Assembly (NCBI RefSeq): GCF_003382565.3
Contig: NZ_CP086253.1
Coordinates: 4,154,001 to 4,218,000, forward strand
Origin: Pectobacterium aquaticum
GTDB taxonomy: Bacteria > Pseudomonadota > Gammaproteobacteria > Enterobacterales > Enterobacteriaceae
DNA length: 64,000 nucleotides
Direction: 5' to 3'
Below are positions 25,082 to 34,082 of this stretch, piece by piece. The position numbers and the translations under genes were made by a program. Within the stretch, counting starts at the first letter, position 1; the number at the start of each line of letters is the position of its first letter. The notes below the pieces were generated by a model. The model saw only the letters and a program-made list of their open reading frames with translations. It made no database searches and was not told where the DNA came from.

Positions 25082-25214
25082 CTTATCCGCCTACTATTTC
25101 AGTCAAATTTCGGGTCTACCCATTTATGGTGAGAGTGTACCAGACCCGTATAAAAACCCCACTGCACTAATTTCACAGTGCATGGTGCCAAGCCCGCGAA
25201 ATCCATACCTATTT

Positions 25215-25271
25215 ATATCAGTCATACTTCAAGCTGCTTGTGCGTTGGCTTCACGCAACTCGAATTCTTTA
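25215..25271. repeat. Internally deleted ERIC element remnant at the 3' end of rmuC
   Basis: CATACTTCAAGCTGCTTGTG and CGCAACTCGAATTCTTTAG are the two ends of an ERIC element, as compared with the complete copies at 35515 and 53424, in inverse orientation. The roughly 70-bp core (the CTTACT..AGTAAG hairpin) is missing, so the ends abut. The CTAA at the outer end provides the rmuC stop codon. Confidence 0.8.
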
Positions 25272-26828
25272 GGATTGGGTACGGGTAGCGAAAGGGGTTT
25301 CCCCTTCTTCACCCTCCGTTTTCACGGTTGGTGAAACAGCATCGGGTGCTACGGAATCCGGTAATTCATCGTGTTCAGCGTGCTCATGGGCCGTTGCTTT
25401 TTCTGCTAATGACGGGCTGATTGTGCGTTTGATTTCTACACCCAGCGCACGGAACCCCTCAGCCTGGCCAATAAGGTTACCACGCCCAGAGGAAAGTTTA
25501 TTCATCGCCTGACGATAAGTGCCCTGCGCTTTATCCAAACTCTGCCCCAGCGCTTCCATGTCGTCGACAAACAATCGCAGTTTATCGTACAGCCGCGAGG
25601 CTTTCTCGGCGATCTGCTGTGCGTTGCGGCTCTGTTGTTCATAGCGCCATAAATTGTTGATGGTGCGTAATGCCACCAGCAGCGTGGTCGGGCTGACCAG
25701 CATAATATTGTGCTTTAACGCCTCGTTGATCAATTCGGGCTGGCGATCGATAGCGACCAGAAAAGCAGGTTCAACGGGAATAAACATCAGCACGTAGTCC
25801 AGCGAACGCAGCCCAGGAAGCTGCTGGTAATCTTTACTGCTCAACTGCCGAATATGGCTGCGAACCGAGAGCAAATGTTCGTTCAGCGCCACACTCCGCT
25901 CTGCATCATCGTCACTATTAAAATAGCGCTCGTAGGCCACCAGCGACATTTTGGCATCGATCACGACATCTTTGCCCTGCGGTAAACGCACAATGACATC
26001 CGGTTGCAGGCGGCTATTTGTGCCTGTTTGCACGCTGACCTGTGTTTGATACTCGTAGCCTTCACGCAGGCCGGAGGCTTCGAGCACGCGGCTTAACACC
26101 ACTTCCCCCCAGTTACCCTGCGTCTTATTGTCGCCCTTCAGGGCTTTCGTCAGGTTGATGGCTTCATGTGCCATCTGCGCGTTCAGCTGTTGCAGATTGC
26201 GGATTTCATGCGCCAACGTGTGACGCTCACGCGCTTCCGCACCAAAGCTGTCCTGCACCTGACGGCGGAACCCATCAAGCTGCTCACGCAGCGGCATCAG
26301 CAGCTTATCCAGACTCTGTTTATTTTGTTCATCCACCTTACGACCGCTGTGTTCAAAAATCCGGTTCGCCAGATTCTCAAACTGCGTCGTCAACCGCTGT
26401 TCGCTGTTTGCCAGCAGCCGCTGCTTTTCTTCCGCCGCCATACGGGTTTCTTCCAGCCGAATGGTAACTTCCCGCAGCTCCGCTTCCTGCGCGCTGTTGA
26501 TTTCACGCAGCGTTCGCAGTTCCTGATTTAACTGCATGCACTCTTCACGGAGTTCAGTAAGCTGTTGCAGCTTTTCATGGCTAGCAGAGAGCTGAGCGTG
26601 AACCGTGCGCAGCTCCAGCTCGTTTTGCCGCAGCCGCTGTTCGTCCTGCTGCTTTACCTGCTGCTGTTCGCTGAGCGACTGTTGAGTCTGCTGCAATGTC
26701 TGCGCCAGCAACCGCTGTTCGGTGTCATGCTGCGACAGCTTCTGCTGATGAATCAGGCTGGCAATTAACCACCCGACCAACAGACCCACTGCACTGCCGC
26801 CCAGACCATAAAATATGCTGATATCCAC
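25269..26828 (-). CDS. rmuC: DNA recombination protein RmuC homolog
   Basis: RmuC limits DNA inversion at short repeats in E. coli and contains a nuclease-like fold. The 519-residue protein starts with a membrane anchor (FYGLGGSAVGLLVGWLIASLI, residues 5-25), followed by a long coiled coil (about residues 30-200, Gln/Leu/Glu-rich) and the conserved catalytic-like domain (residues 220-400: GNWGEVVLSRVLEASGLREG, LQPDVIVRLPQGKDVVIDAKMSLVAYERY). It is longer than E. coli RmuC (475), mainly in the acidic C-terminal tail. The stop codon lies in an ERIC remnant. It is upstream of ubiE, but its usual neighbour udp is 17 kb away. Confidence 0.94.
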   Translation of the reverse strand: MDISIFYGLGGSAVGLLVGWLIASLIHQQKLSQHDTEQRLLAQTLQQTQQSLSEQQQVKQQDEQRLRQNELELRTVHAQLSASHEKLQQLTELREECMQLNQELRTLREINSAQEAELREVTIRLEETRMAAEEKQRLLANSEQRLTTQFENLANRIFEHSGRKVDEQNKQSLDKLLMPLREQLDGFRRQVQDSFGAEARERHTLAHEIRNLQQLNAQMAHEAINLTKALKGDNKTQGNWGEVVLSRVLEASGLREGYEYQTQVSVQTGTNSRLQPDVIVRLPQGKDVVIDAKMSLVAYERYFNSDDDAERSVALNEHLLSVRSHIRQLSSKDYQQLPGLRSLDYVLMFIPVEPAFLVAIDRQPELINEALKHNIMLVSPTTLLVALRTINNLWRYEQQSRNAQQIAEKASRLYDKLRLFVDDMEALGQSLDKAQGTYRQAMNKLSSGRGNLIGQAEGFRALGVEIKRTISPSLAEKATAHEHAEHDELPDSVAPDAVSPTVKTEGEEGETPFATRTQS

Positions 26829-27032
26829 TTTGCCTCCGCAGGCCTTTCACGCTGTCGGTCAAGGTAAAATGATACTGTATGGATGTCCAGAAACAATTCC
26901 GGCGGGGAAGACGCTGAGCAGAAAAATGCGAGCCGCATTCCATATGAGAATGGATAGATGATAATTTGCAGAATAATCAGATGAGTAACGCCGAAATTCC
27001 CCCAACGCGAAACACCACGCTGGGGGATACAA
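26829..27032. other. rmuC upstream region
   Basis: About 200 bp holding the presumed rmuC promoter on the minus strand. Short ORFs across it have no recognisable domain. The rest of the 350-bp gap, 27033-27183, is the inverted-repeat element described next. Confidence 0.5.
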
Positions 27033-27183
27033 CTTAAACCTATTCCAGTAGGCGTTATTGGTGCAGCCAGTTTGGACTCGGACAGCGCGGAGAAACCGGA
27101 ACGTACACGTAGTACGTGAGGATTTCGAGCACTGCCCAGGTTCAAAATGGCAAATAAAATAGCCTAATGGATAGGTTCTTAAG
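27033..27183. repeat. 151-bp MITE-like element with imperfect terminal inverted repeats
   Basis: The left end reads CTTAAACCTATTCCAGTAGG (27033-27052) and the right end, read in reverse complement from 27183, reads CTTAAGAACCTATCCATTAG. The ends align with small gaps over about 25 bp. The interior contains an ACGTAC..GTACGT palindrome near 27101-27117 (CGTACACGTAGTACGTG). There is no ORF. The argH stop codon (27179-27181) is inside the right CTTAAG. The form fits a non-autonomous repeat element; family membership was not checked. Confidence 0.6.
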
Positions 27184-28552
27184 CTAAGCGCTGCTTCGCA
27201 TCACTAATCGCTTTAGCGACCTGCTGCGGTGACACACCACCTTGTGCCGCACGCTTATCCAGACAGGATTGCAACGCCAGAATCGGGTACACATCCTCGC
27301 CAATCACGGCGCTGAATTTTTGCAGATCGGCCAGCGGCAACGCTTCCAGCGCTTTGCCCTGACGAATGGCTTCAACTACCGCTTCGCCCACGATATGGTG
27401 CGCTTCACGGAACGGAACGCCTTTCGCGACCAGATAATCCGCCAGCTCTGTAGAGTTCGCGTAGCCTTGCTCGGCCGCTTCTTTACAGCGCGGACGCTTC
27501 ACCTGAATGCCTTCCAGCACCAGACCCGCCATCATCAGGCAGTCATGCCAGGTATCCAGCGCGTCAAACAGCCCTTCTTTGTCTTCCTGCATGTCTTTGT
27601 TATACGCCAACGGCAGGCCTTTAAGCGTCATCATCATGCCGGTTAACGCGCCCTGTACTCGACCACATTTACCGCGAATCAGCTCCAGTGCATCCGGGTT
27701 TTTCTTCTGTGGCATCAGGGAAGAGCCGGATGTCACACGGTCAGACAGCTCAACGAACGCCGCTTCACCGCTGTTGAAGAAGATCAGATCTTCGGCAAAA
27801 CGAGACAGGTGGATCATACCGATCGAAGCATCAGACAGCAGTTCCAGTACATGATCGCGATCCGAAACTGTGTCCAGACTGTTACGCGTGGCCGAGGCAA
27901 ATCCCAGCCAGCCCGCCAGTTTCTCACGGTCGATCGGGTAAGCCGTTCCCGCCAGCGCACCGCAGCCCAATGGGCTGACATCCAGACGCTTCAGCGTATC
28001 TTCCAGACGGCTTTCATCACGCGCCAGCATTTCATGGTAGGCCAGACACCAGTGGGCAAACGTCACCGGCTGTGCGCGCTGCAAGTGGGTATAACCCGGC
28101 ATCACCGCATCCTGATTGGCTTCCGCCGTCGTGACCAGCGCCTGACGCAGCTGGCGTACCGACAGCAGCAGTTCAGCAATCTGCGCCTTGCACCACAGTT
28201 TCAGATCCGTCGCGACCTGATCGTTACGGCTACGACCGGTATGCAGCTTTTTACCTAAATCGCCAACTTTCTCAATCAGACGCAGTTCAACCCAGCTGTG
28301 AATGTCTTCTGCATCGCTTTGCAGGATCATCTCAGGGTCAGCCTGTACCTCAACCAGCAGCGCATTCAGAGCCTGTTCCAGCTGTTGCTGTTCCTGCTCG
28401 CTGAGCACATTGACCGTCACCAGTGCTTTCGACCAGCCGATCGAGCCAACGATGTCCTGTTCCGCCAGACGGTAATCAAACCGCAGTGAGTCATTAAATT
28501 GTTTAAAACGCTGATCTGCTGCCTGACTAAACCGACCGCCCCACAAAGCCAT
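27179..28552 (-). CDS. argH: Argininosuccinate lyase
   Basis: ArgH splits argininosuccinate to arginine and fumarate, the last step of arginine synthesis. From the ATG at 28552 (MALWGGRFSQAADQRFKQFN) it is 457 residues, exactly the E. coli length; an upstream TTG would add five residues and is not favoured. The fumarase/aspartase superfamily signature GSSLMPQKKNPDALELIRGK is at about residues 277-296. HTGRSRNDQVATD and the catalytic His region PGYTHLQRAQPV are conserved. It is the last gene of argC-B-H. Its stop codon lies within the terminal repeat of the 151-bp element. Confidence 0.97.
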   Translation of the reverse strand: MALWGGRFSQAADQRFKQFNDSLRFDYRLAEQDIVGSIGWSKALVTVNVLSEQEQQQLEQALNALLVEVQADPEMILQSDAEDIHSWVELRLIEKVGDLGKKLHTGRSRNDQVATDLKLWCKAQIAELLLSVRQLRQALVTTAEANQDAVMPGYTHLQRAQPVTFAHWCLAYHEMLARDESRLEDTLKRLDVSPLGCGALAGTAYPIDREKLAGWLGFASATRNSLDTVSDRDHVLELLSDASIGMIHLSRFAEDLIFFNSGEAAFVELSDRVTSGSSLMPQKKNPDALELIRGKCGRVQGALTGMMMTLKGLPLAYNKDMQEDKEGLFDALDTWHDCLMMAGLVLEGIQVKRPRCKEAAEQGYANSTELADYLVAKGVPFREAHHIVGEAVVEAIRQGKALEALPLADLQKFSAVIGEDVYPILALQSCLDKRAAQGGVSPQQVAKAISDAKQRLA

Positions 28553-28614
28553 AACCCTTACTCCCAAAAATATAATTCACGTTGGTATCGCATCATGCCA
28601 TACCCAGAAACGAC

Positions 28615-29388
28615 TTACGCCAGAATACGTGTGCCAATCGCCACGCCATTGAACAGCGCAGGTAGCTGCTCAGCGTGACGCCAGCTGGCGATATCAACCG
28701 GACGACCCAGCGCACGCGCGGCATCCAGCGCAGCGTTGACCTTAACAATCATGCCGTCGGTGATGATGCCCTGAGCAATCAACTGCTCGGCTTTCTCCGC
28801 CGTCATTTCAGCAATACGCTGGCCTTTACCGTCCAGAATGCCACTCACGTCAGACAGCAGGATTAAATCCGCGCCCAGCGTTTGCGCCAGCGCCGTCGCC
28901 GCTTGGTCAGCGTTGACGTTCATCAGGTCGCCCTGTGCCGTAATACCGATGGAGCTAACAACAGGCAGATAGCCCGCAGACAACAGCGTGTTCAGCAGCG
29001 CAGGCGATCCCGCTTCTGCCTTACCCACAAAGCCCAAAGACTCATCTAACTGTGTGACCGTCGTGCTGCCGCCATCGCCCAGACACAAGCCGACTGCGTT
29101 GATGTCATGCTTCTTCGCCCATGACAGCAGCGTCTTGTTGGCGGAACCCGCCAGCGCACCGGTGATGATATCGATCTGATCGGCAGGCGTGACGCGCAGG
29201 CCGTTTTTCTTCACGACGGGCAGCGACAGTTTCTTCATCAGGTCATCCACCAGACAGCCGCCGCCGTGCACAATCACCAGCGGACGCTGGTGTTCCTGAC
29301 GGTAAGCCACCAGCGCGGTGAACAGACGTTCCAGCGCTTCTTCGCTATCCAGTAAAACGCCACCTAATTTGATAATTAACGGATTCAT
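28615..29388 (-). CDS. argB: N-acetylglutamate kinase
   Basis: ArgB phosphorylates N-acetylglutamate, the second step of arginine synthesis. The 257-residue protein (E. coli 258) is an amino-acid-kinase-fold enzyme: MNPLIIKLGGVLLDSEEALE at the start (Lys8), VIVHGGGCLVDDLMKKL for the glycine-rich substrate loop, and NVNADQAATALAQTLGADLILLSDVSG near residues 155-185. It sits between argC (37-bp gap) and argH (62-bp gap). Confidence 0.97.
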   Translation of the reverse strand: MNPLIIKLGGVLLDSEEALERLFTALVAYRQEHQRPLVIVHGGGCLVDDLMKKLSLPVVKKNGLRVTPADQIDIITGALAGSANKTLLSWAKKHDINAVGLCLGDGGSTTVTQLDESLGFVGKAEAGSPALLNTLLSAGYLPVVSSIGITAQGDLMNVNADQAATALAQTLGADLILLSDVSGILDGKGQRIAEMTAEKAEQLIAQGIITDGMIVKVNAALDAARALGRPVDIASWRHAEQLPALFNGVAIGTRILA

Positions 29389-29425
29389 TATGCTTCGCGC
29401 CTCGAAATGTCGGGACCAGTAGTGA

Positions 29426-30430
29426 TTAAATTAACGATTGGGTTTCAGGGAAACCAAAACGAATGTTCATGCATTGCACAGCCTGTGCCGCCGCGCCTTT
29501 CAGCAGGTTATCTTCGGTTGCCACCACGATCAGGTGCTCACCATCAACAGAGAAACCGATATCGCAGAACGGCAGGCCGACAACGGATTTCAGCGCCGGA
29601 ACGCCCTTATCGTACAGGCGAACCAGCGGCTTATCGTGATAAGCGTTGTGATAAGCCTCAGCGATATCCTGCTGGGTTACGCCCGGTTGCAGGCGACAGG
29701 TGATAGTTTCCAGAATACCGCGAGCGAAGTTGCCCAAATGCGGTGTGAAGATCACTGGCGTACCGAGGTGCGTTGAAATTTCAGGTTCATGGCGGTGGTT
29801 GAAAATGCCGTACGGTTGCAGGCTGACTTCACAGAAGCTGCTGGTCAGCGACGCTTTACGCCCTGCCCCGCTCACGCCGCTCACGGCATTAATCACCGGC
29901 CACTGAGCCGGGTTCAGCAGTTGTGCATCCAGCAGCGGCTTCAGCGCCAGCTGCGCGGCCGTTGGATAACAGCCCGGAACGGCAACCAGCTGTGCGTGTT
30001 TTACGCTTTCAGCGCGCCATTCCGCCAGCCCGTAAACCGCTTTTGCCAGCCAGTCAGGGTGCTGATGCTCAAAGCCATAGTAGCGACGATAAAATTCAGC
30101 ATCCTGTACGCGGAACGCGCCGGACAAATCAAAAACGGTGCAGCCTGCCGCCAGAAAAACAGGGGCCAGATCGTGGCTGACTTTGTGGTCGGTCGCCAGA
30201 AAAACGACATCCACGCCTTTCGCCGCTTCTTCTGCATCGGTCAGCGGTTTTACCGGAACATCGATGATGCCTTTGAGCTGCGGATGTAAATCAGAAATCA
30301 ATTTTCCTGCATCGACACTTTGCGCAGAAACCATCAAAGCGGTTATGTTCATCTGTGGGTGACGGTTCAGGTAGAGCGCAAGCTCAGCGCCGGTATAACC
30401 ACTTGCACCAACAATCAGCGTATTCAGCAT
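29426..30430 (-). CDS. argC: N-acetyl-gamma-glutamyl-phosphate reductase
   Basis: ArgC reduces N-acetylglutamyl phosphate to the semialdehyde with NADPH. The 334-residue length equals E. coli. The NADP motif MLNTLIVGASGYTGAELALYLNRHP is at the start, and the active-site cysteine is in AVPGCYPTAAQLALKPL (about residue 154). It is the promoter-proximal gene of argCBH, diverging from argE across an ArgR operator. Confidence 0.97.
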   Translation of the reverse strand: MLNTLIVGASGYTGAELALYLNRHPQMNITALMVSAQSVDAGKLISDLHPQLKGIIDVPVKPLTDAEEAAKGVDVVFLATDHKVSHDLAPVFLAAGCTVFDLSGAFRVQDAEFYRRYYGFEHQHPDWLAKAVYGLAEWRAESVKHAQLVAVPGCYPTAAQLALKPLLDAQLLNPAQWPVINAVSGVSGAGRKASLTSSFCEVSLQPYGIFNHRHEPEISTHLGTPVIFTPHLGNFARGILETITCRLQPGVTQQDIAEAYHNAYHDKPLVRLYDKGVPALKSVVGLPFCDIGFSVDGEHLIVVATEDNLLKGAAAQAVQCMNIRFGFPETQSLI

Positions 30431-30568
30431 GGGATCCGTATACCTTCTTACTTATCTATGGAACAGGTAACCGGGCTCACCAGCGTCGGCACGCTGTTCA
30501 CCCGCGAAACTCAGTGAAAGTGACGAATCATCATCGCCGTACCTTTGGGTTTCCTTTCGCCGAGCATT

Positions 30569-30607
30569 ATTGTATTTTTATTCAAAATAAATGCATGAAT
30601 ATTGATA
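30569..30607. promoter_or_regulatory. Tandem ARG boxes in the argC-argE intergenic region
   Basis: Two 18-bp ARG boxes separated by 3 bp: the core TGTATTTTTATTCA at 30571-30584 and TGCATGAATATTGA at 30592-30605. Spacing is the canonical ArgR hexamer arrangement, with one DNA face per box. As in E. coli, one operator serves the divergent argE and argCBH promoters. Confidence 0.85.
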
Positions 30608-30632
30608 CTATCCTAACCAGAGGCTGTCAACA

Positions 30633-31784
30633 GTGAAGATGAATTTACCCCCTTTTATTGAGCTATATCGGGCATTGATCGCCACACCGTCCATCAGTGC
30701 CACCGACAGCGCGCTCGATCAAAGTAATCATACCTTAATCAACCTGCTGGCAGGCTGGTTCGGCGATCTCGGCTTCCATGTGGAAGTCCAACCGGTTCCC
30801 GGCACCCTCAATAAATTTAATATGCTGGCGCGGATTGGTGAAGGAAAAGGTGGCTTATTGTTGGCAGGCCACACCGACACCGTCCCGTTCGACGACGGTC
30901 GCTGGACGCGCGACCCGTTCACGCTGACCGAACATGACAACAAGCTGTACGGCCTGGGTACGGCGGATATGAAAGGCTTCTTTGCCTTTATTCTGGATGC
31001 GTTGCGCGATATCGATCCGACCAAACTGACGAAACCGCTCTACGTGCTGGCAACGGCAGATGAAGAGACGACGATGGCCGGCGCCAAGTATTTCTCCGAA
31101 TCCACGCAGATTCGCCCAGACTGCGCCATCATCGGCGAACCGACGTCGCTGCAACCAGTGCGTGCCCACAAGGGCCATATGTCCAACGCGATCCGCATTC
31201 AGGGGCAGTCTGGCCACTCCAGCGATCCGTCGCGCGGCGTGAACGCGATTGAGCTGATGCACGAAGCCATTTCTCATCTGCTGGTATTGCGTAACACGCT
31301 ACAGGAGCGCTATCACAACCCGATTTTCCACATTCCTCACCCGACCATGAACCTCGGGCACATTCACGGCGGCGATGCCGCTAACCGCATCTGTGGCTGC
31401 TGTGAACTGCATATGGATATCCGTCCGCTGCCGGGCATTACGCTCAACGATCTGGACGGACTGCTGTCAGAAGCGCTTGAGCCTGTCAGCCAGCGCTGGC
31501 CGGGTAGGTTAACCATCAGTGAACTGCATCCGCCGATTCCTGGCTATGAATGCCCACCAGACCACCGTCTGGTGTCCGTCGTGGAGAAGCTGCTGGGGAC
31601 GAAAACGGAAATCGTGAACTACTGTACCGAAGCACCGTTTATTCAGACGCTGTGCCCGACGCTGGTTCTGGGGCCAGGATCAATCGAACAGGCGCACCAG
31701 CCGGATGAATATATCGATACCGCGTTTATCAAACCGACACGGGAACTGATTTCGCAGGTGATTCATCACTTCTGCCACCACTGA
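30633..31784 (+). CDS. argE: N-acetylornithine deacetylase
   Basis: ArgE hydrolyses N-acetylornithine to ornithine and acetate. The 383-residue length equals E. coli. M20 metallopeptidase motifs are LLLAGHTDTVPFDD (His/Asp, about residue 80), LGTADMKGFFAF, ATADEETTMAG (catalytic Glu/metal Glu), CAIIGEPTSLQP, and RAHKGHMSNAIRI leading to the dimerisation domain. The GTG at 30633 is used because GTG AAG ATG AAT matches E. coli MKNKLPPFIE in register; an ATG two codons later is possible. Confidence 0.96.
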   Translation: MKMNLPPFIELYRALIATPSISATDSALDQSNHTLINLLAGWFGDLGFHVEVQPVPGTLNKFNMLARIGEGKGGLLLAGHTDTVPFDDGRWTRDPFTLTEHDNKLYGLGTADMKGFFAFILDALRDIDPTKLTKPLYVLATADEETTMAGAKYFSESTQIRPDCAIIGEPTSLQPVRAHKGHMSNAIRIQGQSGHSSDPSRGVNAIELMHEAISHLLVLRNTLQERYHNPIFHIPHPTMNLGHIHGGDAANRICGCCELHMDIRPLPGITLNDLDGLLSEALEPVSQRWPGRLTISELHPPIPGYECPPDHRLVSVVEKLLGTKTEIVNYCTEAPFIQTLCPTLVLGPGSIEQAHQPDEYIDTAFIKPTRELISQVIHHFCHH

Positions 31785-31799
31785 TCCGACGAAAGCGGC

Positions 31800-31829
31800 C
31801 TTGCCAGCCATGCTGGCAGGGTCATTTTG
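31800..31829 (+). terminator. Hairpin after argE
   Basis: TGCCAGC-CAT-GCTGGCA (7-bp perfect stem, extendable with a G-T pair) followed by GGGTCATTTT. It ends 10 bp before the start of the GntR-type regulator. Confidence 0.65.
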
Positions 31830-31838
31830 AGACAGAGA

Positions 31839-32552
31839 ATGAAAAAGAAAGATTTCATCGCACAGGATCTACTGAGCAAAATCTATCAGCACACCGATCC
31901 GCTGCCGGAAAAGCTGCCGCCGGAACGCCAACTGGCGGAAGAATACGGCGTGTCACGCTTTACCCTCCGTCAGGCGCTGGAAAAGCTTGCCAGCATCGGT
32001 GCGATCCATATGGTACAAGGCTCGGGTAACTTCATTAATCAGGGCGTTCGCAGTAACCCACTGGTTTATAATTCGATTACCGAAAAGAAATTCACTCAGA
32101 TTTCATTCCGTCTGCTTAGCCTGCATAAGCGGCTGCCGACGCGGGAAGAGCAGCAGGTTTTTGCGATCGGCGAAAATACGTTCATCTGGGAATTCAGCCG
32201 ATTACGTTATGTCGATAACCGTAAGGTACAGATCGAGATATCGAAGATGCCCGCTGCGGATTTCCCCGACATGAGCCAGAAGATTATTGAAAGCTCGATT
32301 CAGCAGTATGTGCTCAGCAAAGGCTACGCGATTTCACACTACCTGACACATTATCAGGCGGTTAACGTCACTAAAGCACAGGCTGAGCTACTGGGCTGCA
32401 AGAAAGGCACGGCGGCGATGCATATTCTTAATCGCGGCATTTTACAGGGCGGTCGCGTGTACGAATCGAGCGATATCATCGATATCAACTACGCCTGCAC
32501 CTACGTCATCCCCTTCAACCGCGATAACCTGAATTTCCGCCAGTCGCCGTAA
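31839..32552 (+). CDS. GntR/HutC-family regulator with UTRA sensor domain
   Basis: A 237-residue regulator. The N-terminal winged helix-turn-helix is clear (EKLPPERQLAEEYGVSRFTLRQALEKLASIGAIHMVQGSGNFIN, residues 25-70). The C-terminal half (85-235) is a UTRA ligand domain (FLRLLSLHKR-like start, IWEFSRLRYVDNRKVQIEISKMPA, LGCKKGTAAMHILNRGI). The ATG at 31839 is chosen over an in-frame TTG four codons upstream. UTRA domains bind sugars, phosphosugars or similar ligands. With the two adjacent genes it forms an accessory sugar locus, which it probably controls; the ligand is unknown. Confidence 0.85.
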   Translation: MKKKDFIAQDLLSKIYQHTDPLPEKLPPERQLAEEYGVSRFTLRQALEKLASIGAIHMVQGSGNFINQGVRSNPLVYNSITEKKFTQISFRLLSLHKRLPTREEQQVFAIGENTFIWEFSRLRYVDNRKVQIEISKMPAADFPDMSQKIIESSIQQYVLSKGYAISHYLTHYQAVNVTKAQAELLGCKKGTAAMHILNRGILQGGRVYESSDIIDINYACTYVIPFNRDNLNFRQSP

Positions 32553-32560
32553 TAATTCAC

Positions 32561-33760
32561 TCAGGGCGTATGCATCGTGCCATCCGGCAGGCGGCTCTGC
32601 GTCCATTCGTGCGGGCGATAGACAACGGGGAACTGCCGCGCCGCATCCAGATCGATACCCACCCCAATACCGGGGCGCTCAATCGGATACAGATAGCCCT
32701 TCTCCGGTTCCACCGCCTGCGGGAAGACCTTGCGGGTATTTTCCGGGTAAGCGACAAATTCCTGAATCGCGGCATTATGCAGGTGGATATTCAGGTGAAC
32801 GTTGACCGCCGCACCGATGGGCGTCATATCCGGCGGGCAATGCCACGCGAGACGAACGCCAAAATTCTGACAGAACGCGCCCAGTTTCAGCGCTGGCGTA
32901 ATCCCGCCAATCTGTGAGACATGGCAGCGGATGAAATCAACCTGACGATTAATCACCAGATTCTGCCACTCGGCGGGGTTATTAAACAGCTCCCCGGTCG
33001 CCAGCGGCACCGCGCTCTGGCTGCGGATCTGCGCCAGCCACTCATTTTGCGCAGGCGGCAAAATGTCTTCGATGAAATAGGGACGATAAACTTCTACCGC
33101 TTTGGCAAACTGCACGGCCTGATTCGGGAACAGACGCTCATGGACATCATGCAGGATGTGGAAACGATCGCCGTATTTCTCACGCAGCGCACGGAACATG
33201 GCGAGCGTGTTGGCCATGTACTGATCCTGATCGTAATAGGCTCCCTCCGTTGGCTGCCGCGTGCTGTGCAGCGCATCGGGATTACCGCCATAGAATCCTA
33301 GCTGGCAGCGGATATGACGATAGCCCTGCGCATACAGCCGATCCACTTCCTGATACAGCCCGTCCAGCGTATCGCTGGCAGCATGGCTGTAAGCGGCAAT
33401 GGCATCGCGAGATTTCCCACCAAACAGGTGATAAAGCGGCATATCCGCCAGCTTGCCTTTGATATCCCACAGCGCCATATCGACGCCCGCCACCGCATTG
33501 TTGATAACCGGCCCATTACGCCAATAAGCGTTGACCATCATCATGTGCCACAGATCTTCAATGTGGTTAGCATCTCGTCCTAGCAGCAGCGGTTTGAGGT
33601 ACTCATCCACCATCGCTTTGACGGCCAGCGGGCGCTGCTGGAAGGTCGCACAGCCATAACCCGTCACGCCTTTATCCGTGTGAACCACCACCGTCACTAA
33701 ATTATGGCGGTCGGGGCGGGTAACAAGACATTCAATGTCAGTAATGATTGTCGGCAACAC
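32561..33760 (-). CDS. Enolase-superfamily acid-sugar dehydratase (ManD/RspA-like)
   Basis: A 399-residue enzyme of the mannonate dehydratase subgroup. Compared with ManD, active-site residues fall at constant offset: HILHDVHERL gives Asp205 and His207, YFIEDILPP gives Glu231, ATGELFN gives Glu257, and AWHCPPDMTP gives His307. The substrate is probably a C5 or C6 aldonate such as D-mannonate or D-gluconate, but in the RspA-like group activity can be low or absent. The GTG start at 33760 has GGAGG 8 bp upstream; a longer ATG start is not supported. It is convergent with the regulator (8-bp gap) and divergent from the PTS gene. Confidence 0.82.
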   Translation of the reverse strand: MLPTIITDIECLVTRPDRHNLVTVVVHTDKGVTGYGCATFQQRPLAVKAMVDEYLKPLLLGRDANHIEDLWHMMMVNAYWRNGPVINNAVAGVDMALWDIKGKLADMPLYHLFGGKSRDAIAAYSHAASDTLDGLYQEVDRLYAQGYRHIRCQLGFYGGNPDALHSTRQPTEGAYYDQDQYMANTLAMFRALREKYGDRFHILHDVHERLFPNQAVQFAKAVEVYRPYFIEDILPPAQNEWLAQIRSQSAVPLATGELFNNPAEWQNLVINRQVDFIRCHVSQIGGITPALKLGAFCQNFGVRLAWHCPPDMTPIGAAVNVHLNIHLHNAAIQEFVAYPENTRKVFPQAVEPEKGYLYPIERPGIGVGIDLDAARQFPVVYRPHEWTQSRLPDGTMHTP

Positions 33761-34082
33761 AAAAATATCCTCCAGAGCATTTACCGGAATAGCGCTACCC
33801 GGCAAAAACACAGTCTAAAATTAGTTTCTTTTTTTGTTTTCTACTTATTTTTTCTTTTATTGTAAACCTCTTATTTAAAAGATTTATTTTGGTTTGAAAA
33901 AGCCATCTAATTGATTAAAAAACCAGACCAATTATCGAATAATGGCAACAAACAGCCCCTTATAGACTAACCATGTGACGAACTTCATGTTTTATTGGTT
34001 TGTTTTTTCTTCTTTAAGTTTTTACTATCGGTGGAAATAATTCGGCCAAAAATAACATAAGGTCATGTTGGAGGTTTATTCC
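33761..34082. promoter_or_regulatory. AT-rich divergent control region with candidate CRP and GntR sites
   Basis: A strongly AT-rich region between the dehydratase and PTS starts. TGTGACGAACTTCATG (33974-33989) is close to the CRP consensus, about 95 bp before the PTS start. AAACCAGACCAAT (33920-33932) is a partial match to the TGGTCTAGACCA-type sites used by several HutC/UTRA regulators. TTGGTTTG occurs near 33891 and 33995. GGAGG at 34070 is the ribosome-binding site of the PTS gene. Assignments are from motif likeness only. Confidence 0.45.

Noticed and set aside
26765..27145. 126-codon minus ORF in the rmuC-argH gap
   Set aside because: Partly inside the inverted-repeat element and partly inside rmuC; no family recognised.
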